Assembly (NCBI GenBank): GCA_002441205.1
Contig: DJVN01000112.1
Span: forward strand, 1-19,024
DNA length: 19,024 nt
Source: Syntrophaceae bacterium UBA6255
Lineage (GTDB): Bacteria; Desulfobacterota; Syntrophia; Syntrophales; Smithellaceae
Direction of reading: 5' to 3'
Part shown: in pieces, positions 1-7,107 of the stretch
How positions within the stretch are numbered: position 1 is the first letter of the stretch
Layout of the letters: each line of letters starts with the position of its first letter
The notes under the pieces: generated by a model
The model's database searches: none
The model's input: only the letters and a program-made list of their open reading frames with translations
Told to the model about the DNA's origin: nothing
Translations under genes and position numbers: made by a program

Positions 1-254
1 ATCCTCATGACCGCCTTCATCTGCACTTTTTGGGCAGTCTTTTCGCCCCAAACACGATGTTCGACTTCACGGCATTTTCCCTATTGGGAAACAGTACCCT
101 GCTTTGGAAACGGGTGGCCGGATCGCATGCCCGATTAGCGTGCTTGAATAATGTGCCTTCAATTGAACGCGAGCAATTCGTGGACATCATGATGAAAAAA
201 GGATTGGGCGATCCGTTGCCGGAATCCGTATCGATACTTTCCAGAGGCAAGTAG
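1..254 (+). CDS. Stealth-family sugar-phosphate transferase, C-terminal part (cut by window edge)
   Basis: This is the end of a gene that starts before the window; the reading frame has codons beginning at base 3 and ends at the TAG at 252-254. The visible protein starts PHDRLHLHFLGSLFAPN and aligns with the C-terminal third of the next two genes. It contains the Stealth CR4-like tail (LACLNNVPS, then MMKKGLGDPLPESVSIL). Stealth proteins transfer hexose-1-phosphate from nucleotide sugars to build phosphodiester-linked glycans, and the same role is inferred here. Compared with the two downstream copies it lacks one 17-residue PHDR unit, an exact 51-nt difference. A 21-nt spacer with a GAAGGAA ribosome site separates it from the next copy. 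The catalytic regions lie outside the window, so intactness cannot be judged. Confidence 0.85.
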   Translation, partial: PHDRLHLHFLGSLFAPNTMFDFTAFSLLGNSTLLWKRVAGSHARLACLNNVPSIEREQFVDIMMKKGLGDPLPESVSILSRGK

Positions 255-275
255 TTTTTTGAAGGAACACAACGC

Positions 276-1379
276 ATGAATACAACCCCATGGAACATCC
301 CCGTAGATATGGTATTCACGTATGTTGATGGCAGTGATCCCGCGCATATGGAAAAACGTCGACGGTATCGTTCGGAGTTCCCGGAGGCAACACGATCAAA
401 AAACGTTTCCGATATCGGAAATACCGACATCCGCTTCCTGGATGTCGGGGAAATTACGTTTAGCGTCAACAGTGTGCTGAAATACATGCCGTGGATCCGC
501 ACGATCTTTATCGTGACCGATGCCCAGATTCCACCCCTTGCCCCTCATCTGCTTGACTCGGGGCAAGTCCGGATTATCGATCACCGGGAAATCATTCCTG
601 CACAATGTCTCCCGACATTTAACAGCAGGGCCATTGGTTCGTTTCTCTATCGTATTGACGGGTTGTCTGAAATTTTCCTCCACAACAATGATGACGTCAT
701 GCATTTTTCTCCCATCGATCCGGGCTTTTTTTTCACGACAAACGGGAACGGATCCATTTCCCTTGAGTTGCATACTCATCCGGCCTATTTCAGGTGGATA
801 AAACGACAATATTCCCGCGTATCGAAGTATCGAACAAATATCTACTCCTCTGGCATTGCGAACGCTTGTGACCACCTGAGAAAAAGCAGGCACCGTCTCG
901 CCGGTTATGAGATTATCGCGCCCATACACTCGACGCTTGTTCTTCGCAAGTCGACAGCCTGGCGCATCGAAGAGGAATTCGGGCCTATCCTGGAGGAAAC
1001 GCGCCGCAGGCGGTTTCGGGATGCCAAAGACATTTCCTATTACACCATCCTTTACAGCATGGAAAAGAAATGGAATCCTCATGACCGCCTTCATTTGCAT
1101 CTTTTCGGAAATTTCTCCGCATGGAGTCCACATGACCGCTTTTACCGACAGATTTTCAGGAACCTTTCCTCACCGCATGCAATGTTTGATTTTCCCATGC
1201 TTTCCGTTTCTGAAAACGGAGATCTGTTTTGGAAAGAAGTTGATGACTGTCAGGCACAACTGGCCTGTTTGAACAACATCCCTCCAAGCGAACGCAGGCG
1301 CTTTGAGGACGTTATGATGAAAAAAGGATTGGGCGATCCGTTGCCGGAATCCGTATCGATACTTTCCAAAGGCAAGTAG
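276..1379 (+). CDS. Stealth-family sugar-phosphate transferase (capsule/exopolysaccharide synthesis), array copy 2
   Basis: A 367-residue protein with all four Stealth conserved regions. CR1 is near residues 10-22 (VDMVFTYVDGSDP). CR2 spans about 52-145, including SVNSVLKYMPWIRTIFIVTD and the acidic loop FLHNNDDVMHF. CR3 is about 213-262 (IAPIHST, then EETRRRRFRDAKDISYYTILY). CR4 is about 324-363 (DDCQAQLACLNN, then GLGDPLPESVSIL). Family members such as bacterial capsule hexose-1-phosphate transferases and the catalytic part of human GNPTAB make sugar-phosphate-sugar bonds; that activity is inferred here, with sugar and acceptor unknown. No signal peptide or membrane span is seen, consistent with action at the cytoplasmic face. 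The ATG has a GAAGGAA site 7 nt upstream. Residues 268-284 and 285-301 are two degenerate PHDR repeats. The gene is flanked by paralogues and followed by a flippase, which fits a glycan operon. Confidence 0.93.
   Translation: MNTTPWNIPVDMVFTYVDGSDPAHMEKRRRYRSEFPEATRSKNVSDIGNTDIRFLDVGEITFSVNSVLKYMPWIRTIFIVTDAQIPPLAPHLLDSGQVRIIDHREIIPAQCLPTFNSRAIGSFLYRIDGLSEIFLHNNDDVMHFSPIDPGFFFTTNGNGSISLELHTHPAYFRWIKRQYSRVSKYRTNIYSSGIANACDHLRKSRHRLAGYEIIAPIHSTLVLRKSTAWRIEEEFGPILEETRRRRFRDAKDISYYTILYSMEKKWNPHDRLHLHLFGNFSAWSPHDRFYRQIFRNLSSPHAMFDFPMLSVSENGDLFWKEVDDCQAQLACLNNIPPSERRRFEDVMMKKGLGDPLPESVSILSKGK
1077..1178 (+). repeat. Two 51-nt (17-codon) degenerate repeats inside Stealth copy 2
   Basis: Codons 268-284 (PHDRLHLHLFGNFSAWS) are followed by a diverged second unit at codons 285-301 starting PHDRFYRQIFRNL. 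The corresponding place in copy 1 holds a single unit, and the distance between matching flanks is exactly 51 nt shorter there. The repeat is therefore a likely unit of in-frame gain or loss. Confidence 0.7.
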
Positions 1380-1400
1380 TTTTTTGAAGGAACGCAGCGC

Positions 1401-2522
1401 ATGGATTCAACTTCATGGAACATCCCCGTAGATATGGTATTCACGTATGTTGACGGCGATGATCCCGTATATCTGGAAACACGCAGCCGGTATCGTTCGG
1501 AACTCCCGGATACGACTCCTTCAAAAAACATCTCGGATTCAGGTGATGTCGACATCCGTTTCCGCAACGTCGGGGAGATCACGTTCAGCGTCAATAGTGT
1601 GCTGAAATACCTGCCGTGGATCCGCACGATCTTTATCGTGACCGAAACCCCGCGGCTTCCCGTTTCTTTGCATCTTCTCCATTCGGGCCGGGTCCGCATC
1701 GTCGATCCGGTGGAATTCATTCCTTCACGGTACCTGCCGACATTCAGCAGCAATGTCATTGAATCGTTCCTCCATCGCATTGACGGTTTATCCGAAATCT
1801 TTCTCTACAACAACGACGACTACATGCATTTTGCTCCCATCCGACCGGACTTCTTTTACTCGACCGACGAGGATGGAGCTATTTCCCTTGAACTGCATGC
1901 CTATCCGGCTGTGTATCGATGGATTATGACCAAGCTATCTCATATATTCCGCGGATATCGCACAAACCTGCACTCCTTTGGCATTGCGAACTCTTACGCC
2001 TGTCTGAGGAGATGCACGCATCGTCTTTCCGTGCATAATATTTTGGCGCCGGTGCATGCGACTAAAATCTGGCGCAAATCGACAGCCCTGCAGGTGGAGG
2101 AGGAGTTCGGATCGATCCTGGAAGAAACCCGTCGCAGACGGTTCCGGGATGCCAGAGATCTTTCCTACTACACCATTCTATACAGCATGGAAAGGAAATG
2201 GAATCCTCATGACCGCCTTCATCTGCATCTTTTCGGAAATCTCTCCGCATGGAACCCTCATCATCGAATTTATCTACGCTTTTGGGGAAATTTTTCCGCG
2301 CCGCACGCGATGTTTGATTTTCCCATAACCTCCGTTTCTGAAAACGGAGAGCTGTTTTGGAAAGAAGTTGATGACTGTCAGGCACAACTGGCCTGCTTGA
2401 ACAATATCCCTCCAAGCGAACGCAGGCGCTTTGAGGACGTTATGATGAAAAAAGGATTGAGCAACTCTGCACAGGAATCAGTTTCTAAAACTTTCCGGGG
2501 AAGAGGACTCGACCATGTCTGA
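1401..2522 (+). CDS. Stealth-family sugar-phosphate transferase, array copy 3
   Basis: A 373-residue paralogue of the preceding gene, same layout: CR1 near 10-22 (VDMVFTYVDGDDP), CR2 about 52-145 (SVNSVLKYLPWIRTIFIVT and FLYNNDDYMHF), CR3 about 214-262, CR4 about 325-353. The 5' end is almost identical to copy 2, including the spacer and GAAGGAA ribosome site. The middle has diverged (about 145-225), where acceptor or donor preference could differ. Copy 2 has IVTDAQIP where this copy has IVTETPRLP, so the Asp usually seen there is Glu. The last ~20 residues after MMKKGL are unlike the other copies and end GRGLDHV, overlapping the flippase start by 8 nt. Sugar-phosphate transfer is inferred from family; two non-identical enzymes may add different sugars or linkages. 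Confidence 0.92.
   Translation: MDSTSWNIPVDMVFTYVDGDDPVYLETRSRYRSELPDTTPSKNISDSGDVDIRFRNVGEITFSVNSVLKYLPWIRTIFIVTETPRLPVSLHLLHSGRVRIVDPVEFIPSRYLPTFSSNVIESFLHRIDGLSEIFLYNNDDYMHFAPIRPDFFYSTDEDGAISLELHAYPAVYRWIMTKLSHIFRGYRTNLHSFGIANSYACLRRCTHRLSVHNILAPVHATKIWRKSTALQVEEEFGSILEETRRRRFRDARDLSYYTILYSMERKWNPHDRLHLHLFGNLSAWNPHHRIYLRFWGNFSAPHAMFDFPITSVSENGELFWKEVDDCQAQLACLNNIPPSERRRFEDVMMKKGLSNSAQESVSKTFRGRGLDHV
2205..2306 (+). repeat. Two 51-nt (17-codon) degenerate repeats inside Stealth copy 3
   Basis: Codons 269-285 (PHDRLHLHLFGNLSAWN) and 286-302 (PHHRIYLRFWGNFSAPH) are the same pair of 17-residue units as in copy 2. The first unit is nearly identical in DNA to the one in copy 2; the second is much more diverged. 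Confidence 0.65.
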
Positions 2523-3960
2523 AACCCGATTCATTTTTCGCGGTTCGTTTATCAACATGTCGGCAATGATTCTGAGGATCATTATTTCACCTCTGATGTT
2601 GATCGTGCCGCGGCTTTTTAATCAGGAGATGTTCGGAATCTTTATCTCGATGCAATCGTTTTGCACAACACTGGCGACGATTCTGGGGTTGAGCATACAC
2701 TCCGGATTGACATGGTGGATACCGAAACAATCCACGACAGAGGGACAGACGGCCAGGACGGTCTGGAAGTGGCTGCTTATTGTGCTTTGCCTGAGCGCGG
2801 GCTTTGTCTTATTGACCGCGCTTGTCTTACCAGCCGGCAAGGCATGGGTTCCAAGCGGCTTTGAACAGGTTACCCCATGGTTCTACGCCATTTGTCTCTT
2901 CAGTGTTCCCGGTTCCGTCGCCTTAAGTTACGGTTCCGCATGTCTGATGGGAATCCGGAAACCGCAATATCGCGCTACATGGGAGCAATTTCTTTCCTTT
3001 TCCCTCATCCCGATTCTGGCTATCGGCCTCTGGCCGACGGGACTTCCGAATGCCCTGGCATGGAGCCTGTTCGGCGCAAAATGGATTTGCGCCGCTGCCA
3101 TTCTGGCATACCTTGCGAAACATTTTCCGCCAAGGTTTGAAAGAAGCTTGACCGCATTGGATCAAAGTCTGCTTCGCTATTCATTACCGGTGGCGTTCGC
3201 GCGGTTAGTAGCGAATGTCATCACGCAAATCGACCTCTGGATGGTGCTTTTCTTTCTCGGCCCTGCATCTGCCGCTGTTTACGGAATCATGCGCATGCTC
3301 GCGGACGGCGTCGCAAAAGTCCGGTTGAGTTATGACCCCCTGATCGTGCCGGTTGTCAGTCGCCTGGAATCGAATAACCAACGGGAAAAATTAAGGGATG
3401 TCCTTTCCTATACCGTTCGCATGGTATCCATGATCCAGATCGCCGTGGCCGCGACCATGGCCTGTTTTCCCAAAGAACTGCTGTCCATCGCCGGCGCGCA
3501 GTATTCCGCCGATTTGTTTGCGTTTCTCATTCTTCTTTCCGGACGGCTCGTCAACGGGATCGGCGAACTTTCTTCTCAGGTGGTTTATGGATTGGGGGAA
3601 AGCGCGCTGATCCTCAGGCGGAATGTGATTACATTGCTTTTTGCGATGCCGGCCGGATTGATGCTTATTCCCCGATATGGACTGCTGGGCGCGGCCATGA
3701 CCTCGTTTTTAATGATTAGCGTGCAATGTCTTCAAGTCATTGTGCTGCAGACCCGGTTGACAGGCCGCTGGCTCTATAAACTGGAACTGGCGCCGCAAAT
3801 GCTTTGTCTTTTCGGATTTATCGGAGCAGTCTTTTTGGTTCAGTCCCGATTCGCGCTGTTTCCTCTTGCCTGGAGAATTCCCATTTATCTGGTACTGATG
3901 ATCGCCTGGGGAACATGGGCGTATAAGGAACGGAAAAATATCATTCCCTCAGAAATATAG
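2515..3960 (+). CDS. Wzx-like polysaccharide flippase (MOP superfamily membrane protein)
   Basis: A 481-residue very hydrophobic protein with about 12-14 predicted membrane spans spread over its whole length and no soluble domain. The N-terminus (FIFRGSFINMSAMILRIIIS, then PRLFNQEMFGIFISM) is typical of polysaccharide-synthesis flippases, which move lipid-linked oligosaccharides or similar glycan units across the inner membrane. The ATG overlaps the end of the preceding Stealth gene by 8 nt with a purine-rich AAGAGGA site just upstream, so the two are probably co-translated. Its place after the Stealth array suggests it exports the phosphoglycan they build. It could also be a repeat-unit transporter for a teichoic-acid-like polymer; sequence alone does not fix the substrate. 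Confidence 0.87.
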   Translation: MSETRFIFRGSFINMSAMILRIIISPLMLIVPRLFNQEMFGIFISMQSFCTTLATILGLSIHSGLTWWIPKQSTTEGQTARTVWKWLLIVLCLSAGFVLLTALVLPAGKAWVPSGFEQVTPWFYAICLFSVPGSVALSYGSACLMGIRKPQYRATWEQFLSFSLIPILAIGLWPTGLPNALAWSLFGAKWICAAAILAYLAKHFPPRFERSLTALDQSLLRYSLPVAFARLVANVITQIDLWMVLFFLGPASAAVYGIMRMLADGVAKVRLSYDPLIVPVVSRLESNNQREKLRDVLSYTVRMVSMIQIAVAATMACFPKELLSIAGAQYSADLFAFLILLSGRLVNGIGELSSQVVYGLGESALILRRNVITLLFAMPAGLMLIPRYGLLGAAMTSFLMISVQCLQVIVLQTRLTGRWLYKLELAPQMLCLFGFIGAVFLVQSRFALFPLAWRIPIYLVLMIAWGTWAYKERKNIIPSEI

Positions 3961-4040
3961 GCCAACACAGTTCAACGGCTTTGGGAGGAAGGCTCTTTCC
4001 TGAGATTCGTTAAATGATACTTCCGCATGAAGGGAAGCGC

Positions 4041-4078
4041 CGGTTTTATCGGACGCAATTTAATATCCGGAAAAACCG
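4041..4078. other. Imperfect inverted repeat between convergent genes
   Basis: CGGTTTTATCGGA at 4041-4053 pairs with TCCGGAAAAACCG at 4066-4078, with two mismatches and a 12-nt loop. It lies between the flippase (+) and the CDP-alcohol phosphatidyltransferase (-), both of which end towards it. No clear T-run follows on either strand, so a terminator or transcript-end stabiliser role is only tentative. The rest of 3961-4126 shows nothing recognisable. Confidence 0.35.
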
Positions 4079-4126
4079 CAAGACGCTCATCCGCTGAAGT
4101 CACGGTTAAAACAAACGCTATTCATT

Positions 4127-4846
4127 TTACCCTGACAAATTACTTTTCTTTTCTTCAATGTCCCTGTCATTAGCAAGGCCCAGCAGCTTAACAGAATCGG
4201 CAATATTGATGAAGAATAAAATTATACAGGCAAGTGCCGCAGAATACAAAATGATGTCTTTGAAAAATATTTCAAGCATCAGAAAGAACGCTATGAGAAG
4301 CCTGACTTCCGTTGGTCCGAAAATACCGGAATCAATGATATATTTCCCCGTAACTTTATACCGTAACAACGTGATCAGCATGCTCCAGCCATAGAGAACG
4401 ATGAGGCCGAATCCCGCCAGTTTCCAGTTGCCTGCGACATAAAGCAAATATCCCAAGCCTATTAATATAATGCTTATCCAGTCAATGATAATATCCAGGG
4501 TAAATCCATACCATTTACGGGGCTTATTGCGATAGAAGGCAAGCCGTCCATCCAAAGAGTCGCCAAACCAGTTTATCGCCAGGCCGAAAACACCCAGCAG
4601 AAGATAGCAGGGATGAATATAAGCGGCTAAAATAAAACCCGTCAGCGTTATTACGCTTCCTAACAATCCGATAAAAGTAAGCGTGTCTGAATTCATCCAG
4701 GAAGGAATACGTTGAACCAAAAAAACCAGCGCGCGATGTTCAGGCTTTCTGATTAGATTGGTTCGCGTTCGATCATTTGAAATTGCTTTGAGAACTTTTT
4801 CGCCGTCTTTTTTCTGCTTGAGTTTCATGATGTTTTCATTGGGCAA
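4127..4846 (-). CDS. CDP-alcohol phosphatidyltransferase family membrane protein
   Basis: Up to 239 residues with about six membrane spans. The family signature lies at residues 96-122: D96-x2-D99-G100-x2-A103, then G114-x3-D118-x3-D122, seen as DSLDGRLAFYR and YGFTLDIIID. The four Asp ligands for the metal-CDP-alcohol complex are all present. Unusually, the Arg normally following the Ala is Phe104. Enzymes of this family join a phospho-alcohol to a lipid or to inositol phosphate, releasing CMP. It is the last gene of a minus-strand operon with a serine-palmitoyltransferase-like enzyme and a dehydrogenase, so adding or exchanging a head group on a sphingoid or similar lipid is inferred. The start is uncertain: TTG at 4846 (used here) or an ATG at codon 7 (4828); neither has a strong ribosome site. 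Confidence 0.85.
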   Translation of the reverse strand: MPNENIMKLKQKKDGEKVLKAISNDRTRTNLIRKPEHRALVFLVQRIPSWMNSDTLTFIGLLGSVITLTGFILAAYIHPCYLLLGVFGLAINWFGDSLDGRLAFYRNKPRKWYGFTLDIIIDWISIILIGLGYLLYVAGNWKLAGFGLIVLYGWSMLITLLRYKVTGKYIIDSGIFGPTEVRLLIAFFLMLEIFFKDIILYSAALACIILFFINIADSVKLLGLANDRDIEEKKSNLSG

Positions 4847-4890
4847 CCATTGATAACCTTGAAGGCGTTCATCCTCTATCGATGAGCCGG

Positions 4891-6147
4891 TTATTTAATC
4901 AAACCCTGTTTTCTCCCTTCTTTTTTCAATACGATCAGCGCATCTTCGAGATCCTTTTGGCGATGGGTAGCCATCACCGACATTCTGATCATGGCTTCAG
5001 ACGACGCGGGAGGAATGACCGGATTTGTATAAACACCGTTTTCCAGAAGTCCCTTGCTGAAATAAGCCAATTTCATAACGTCGCCTATGATAATGGGAAT
5101 GATAGGCGTGGGTATCTGTTGTGGAACAGTTCTAAACCCCAGCGACTCTATGCCTTTTCTTAGAAATGATGCATTCTGCAGAACGCGCTTCCGTCCTTCA
5201 TCATCCTGATAAAAAATATCCAGGGCTTTGTTGGCGGTTGCCGCCATGGCCGGGGGCATGGAAGCGCTGAACATCAAACTGCGCGCATGATGCTGAAGGT
5301 GTTGAATAATGTCTCTGCCGGCCGCGCAAAAGCCGCCGATGCTGGCAAATGATTTGGAAAACGTACCAACTAAGATGTCTATCTTGTCCATTAACCCCAA
5401 ATGTCCGCAAATGCCTTCTCCGTGTTTGCCGAAGTGACCAATGCCATGGGCATCGTCAATAATGACATGCGCTTTGTGTCTCTCCGCCAGTTCAACAATA
5501 CGCGGTATCTGAGCCACATTTCCTTCCATGGAAAAAATACTGTCACTGATGATCCAGCGGTTGCCCTGGGGAGGGAGACCGGCCAGCACTTTTTCCAGAT
5601 CATCCATATTGTTGTGCCGGTAAATACGGGTGTCGGCATGTGCAAGCCGACATCCGTCAATAATACTGGCATGATTTTTCTCGTCGGAAATGATATGGTC
5701 TCCTTGACGGGTGATTCCGGAGATAACACCGAGGTTCGTCTGCATTCCTGTCGTGAAACATAGCGCGGCTTCCTTTTGAAAGAATTTTGCGAGTTTTATT
5801 TCCAATTCATTATGTATGTCAAGAGTCCCGTTGAGAAAGCGCGATCCCGTGCAGCCCGTGCCGTATTTTCTCATGGCATCGCAACCGGCCTTAATCATCT
5901 CCGGATGGTTCGCCAATCCCATATAATTGTTTGAACCGAGATTAATGGTGTCTTTACCGTCAATGATTATTCGCGGTCCGATTTGACCCGATATAGGTAT
6001 AAAGTAAGGATACAATCCCATTTCTTTTATCAACAGCGCCAGTTGCACCGTTGTGTCTTCGGCAAATAATTTGTGATCGCTATGAGACGGTTGATGATTT
6101 AAAACTTGCTTCAATGCCACAGATAATTGATCGTTTTCCTCCGGCAT
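4891..6147 (-). CDS. Serine palmitoyltransferase-like alpha-oxoamine synthase (PLP-dependent)
   Basis: A 418-residue PLP fold-type I enzyme that condenses an amino acid with an acyl thioester, releasing CO2. The PLP lysine is K265 in GTFSKSFASIGG. H159 (DEKNHAS) would stack on the cofactor, and D231/D232 and H234 (IIDDAHG) contact it. The stretch GTGCTGSRFLNGTLDIH at about 96-112 is typical of serine palmitoyltransferases and close relatives. The C-terminal loop NPVIPPASSEAMIRMS lacks the Arg of the Sphingomonas enzyme (Arg378, as I recall it) but resembles Bacteroidota-type enzymes, also from memory. The neighbouring reductase and head-group transferase favour 3-ketosphinganine-type synthesis over biotin (BioF), for which no partner genes are present. 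CqsA-like signalling or KBL activity remain alternatives. The ATG overlaps the upstream TAA (TAATG) and follows a strong GGAGGGC ribosome site. Confidence 0.85.
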   Translation of the reverse strand: MPEENDQLSVALKQVLNHQPSHSDHKLFAEDTTVQLALLIKEMGLYPYFIPISGQIGPRIIIDGKDTINLGSNNYMGLANHPEMIKAGCDAMRKYGTGCTGSRFLNGTLDIHNELEIKLAKFFQKEAALCFTTGMQTNLGVISGITRQGDHIISDEKNHASIIDGCRLAHADTRIYRHNNMDDLEKVLAGLPPQGNRWIISDSIFSMEGNVAQIPRIVELAERHKAHVIIDDAHGIGHFGKHGEGICGHLGLMDKIDILVGTFSKSFASIGGFCAAGRDIIQHLQHHARSLMFSASMPPAMAATANKALDIFYQDDEGRKRVLQNASFLRKGIESLGFRTVPQQIPTPIIPIIIGDVMKLAYFSKGLLENGVYTNPVIPPASSEAMIRMSVMATHRQKDLEDALIVLKKEGRKQGLIK

Positions 6148-7007
6148 TAATTGCCCTCCGATTTTTTTATTTCAGATCGCGCGCCGATGCTCCCGGCTGC
6201 GTAATAAACTTCAATCATGCGGTTAAACACGTTGTGGGGCAGCAACGTGTGCAAGAAAACAGCCGAGCGTTGAACCGGATCCGCAATAATCCTGCGAGCA
6301 GGCGGAAACTGGCTTTGCAGGATGCCTGATATCGCGCGGGCCACCCGCTCCGGACAGATTCCATTTTGCTCGTCATGCATGATTTTGTCTACCGTTTTTT
6401 TATACCGTCCCGCATAAGGGGACATCTCTTGCTCGGCAGCTTTTGCGCGTGTCCGGTATTTTAAAGAACCGCCCCGGCAATCGCCCGGCTCCACAACGGT
6501 CACATAAATGCCGAACCGTCTTGTTTCCTGGGCGAGACTTTCACTCCAACCTTCAATCGCATGCTTGGATGCTGTATAGGCGCCCTGAAAAGGAATGCCG
6601 AACAGACCGTTCAGAGAGGAAATATTAACGATACGGCCATATTGCCGTTCGCGCATGGCTGGTAGCACTGCCCGGGTCATACGTGCCATTCCTAAAAAGT
6701 TTGTTTCCATGACCAGGCGTAATTCTTCAGCAGAGACTTCTTCGCAGGCGCCCAATGTCAAGAACGCGGCGCAGTTTACGAGCGCATCAATGCGGCCATC
6801 CCTTTGTAGAATGCGCTTGATTGTTTTCTGCACGGACAAATCATCCGTGACATCCAGGGGTAACATTATAAAGCCTTCGGGTGCTTCTTGTTCTTCGCCG
6901 AATGATTGCGCGCCCGCATAGACGCAGAAGCCGTCAGTATTTAGTTGACGCGATGTGGCAAGTCCTATGCCGGATGATGCTCCGGCGACTAGTACATTTT
7001 TCAACAT
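6147..7007 (-). CDS. Short-chain dehydrogenase/reductase, possible 3-ketosphinganine reductase
   Basis: A 286-residue classical SDR. The nucleotide-binding glycine motif GASSGIG is at residues 9-15, the NAG-like element appears as NCA at 78-80, N103 is in place, catalytic serines fall at 130-131 (NISS), and the YxxxK pair is Y144/K148 (YTASK). Such enzymes reduce ketones with NAD(P)H. Its stop codon shares a base with the start of the serine-palmitoyltransferase-like gene, implying translational coupling and action on that enzyme's product; reduction of a 3-keto long-chain base is inferred from this arrangement. The C-terminal 60 residues are basic and moderately hydrophobic, possibly membrane-associated. 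The ATG at 7007 has AGAGG about 10 nt upstream. Substrate cannot be proven from sequence. Confidence 0.85.
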   Translation of the reverse strand: MLKNVLVAGASSGIGLATSRQLNTDGFCVYAGAQSFGEEQEAPEGFIMLPLDVTDDLSVQKTIKRILQRDGRIDALVNCAAFLTLGACEEVSAEELRLVMETNFLGMARMTRAVLPAMRERQYGRIVNISSLNGLFGIPFQGAYTASKHAIEGWSESLAQETRRFGIYVTVVEPGDCRGGSLKYRTRAKAAEQEMSPYAGRYKKTVDKIMHDEQNGICPERVARAISGILQSQFPPARRIIADPVQRSAVFLHTLLPHNVFNRMIEVYYAAGSIGARSEIKKSEGN

Positions 7008-7107
7008 TCAGCAATAACCTCTTCAATAATTTTTTCAATTTTCCAGCATATGTTAAATCATAATTCAGAAATTTTTGAATTTCCTTTTTGCCTGCTCGTT
7101 TAAGATT

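Larger units (their letters stand above)
1..2461 (+). repeat. Tandem array of Stealth gene units (about 1125-bp period) with mosaic identity
   Basis: Three successive Stealth units lie head to tail. Copies 1 and 2 are offset by 1125 bp: bases 189-243 match 1314-1368 perfectly and the match continues through stop codon, spacer and next start with few changes. Upstream of that, copies 1 and 2 differ strongly, whereas copies 2 and 3 are near-identical over 1203-1331 versus 2331-2459 (3 differences in about 129 nt). Identity therefore switches partner along the gene, as expected from recombination or gene conversion between copies. The array continues upstream of the window. Confidence 0.85.

Noticed and set aside
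396..1133. Long minus-strand open frame of 245 codons
   Set aside because: It lies antisense within the Stealth gene with clear family motifs, has no recognisable domain and is best explained as a shadow frame.
4891..6147. Annotation as biotin-synthesis BioF
   Set aside because: The active-site stretch and partners (reductase, CDP-alcohol transferase) fit an SPT-like enzyme better and no biotin gene is nearby, although phylogeny was not run.
7062..7083. Overlapping inverted repeats (GAAATT/AATTTC and AATTCA/TGAATT) between the permease and dehydrogenase genes
   Set aside because: They are short, A/T-only pairings in an A/T-rich gap with no T-run on the coding strand; chance is likely.
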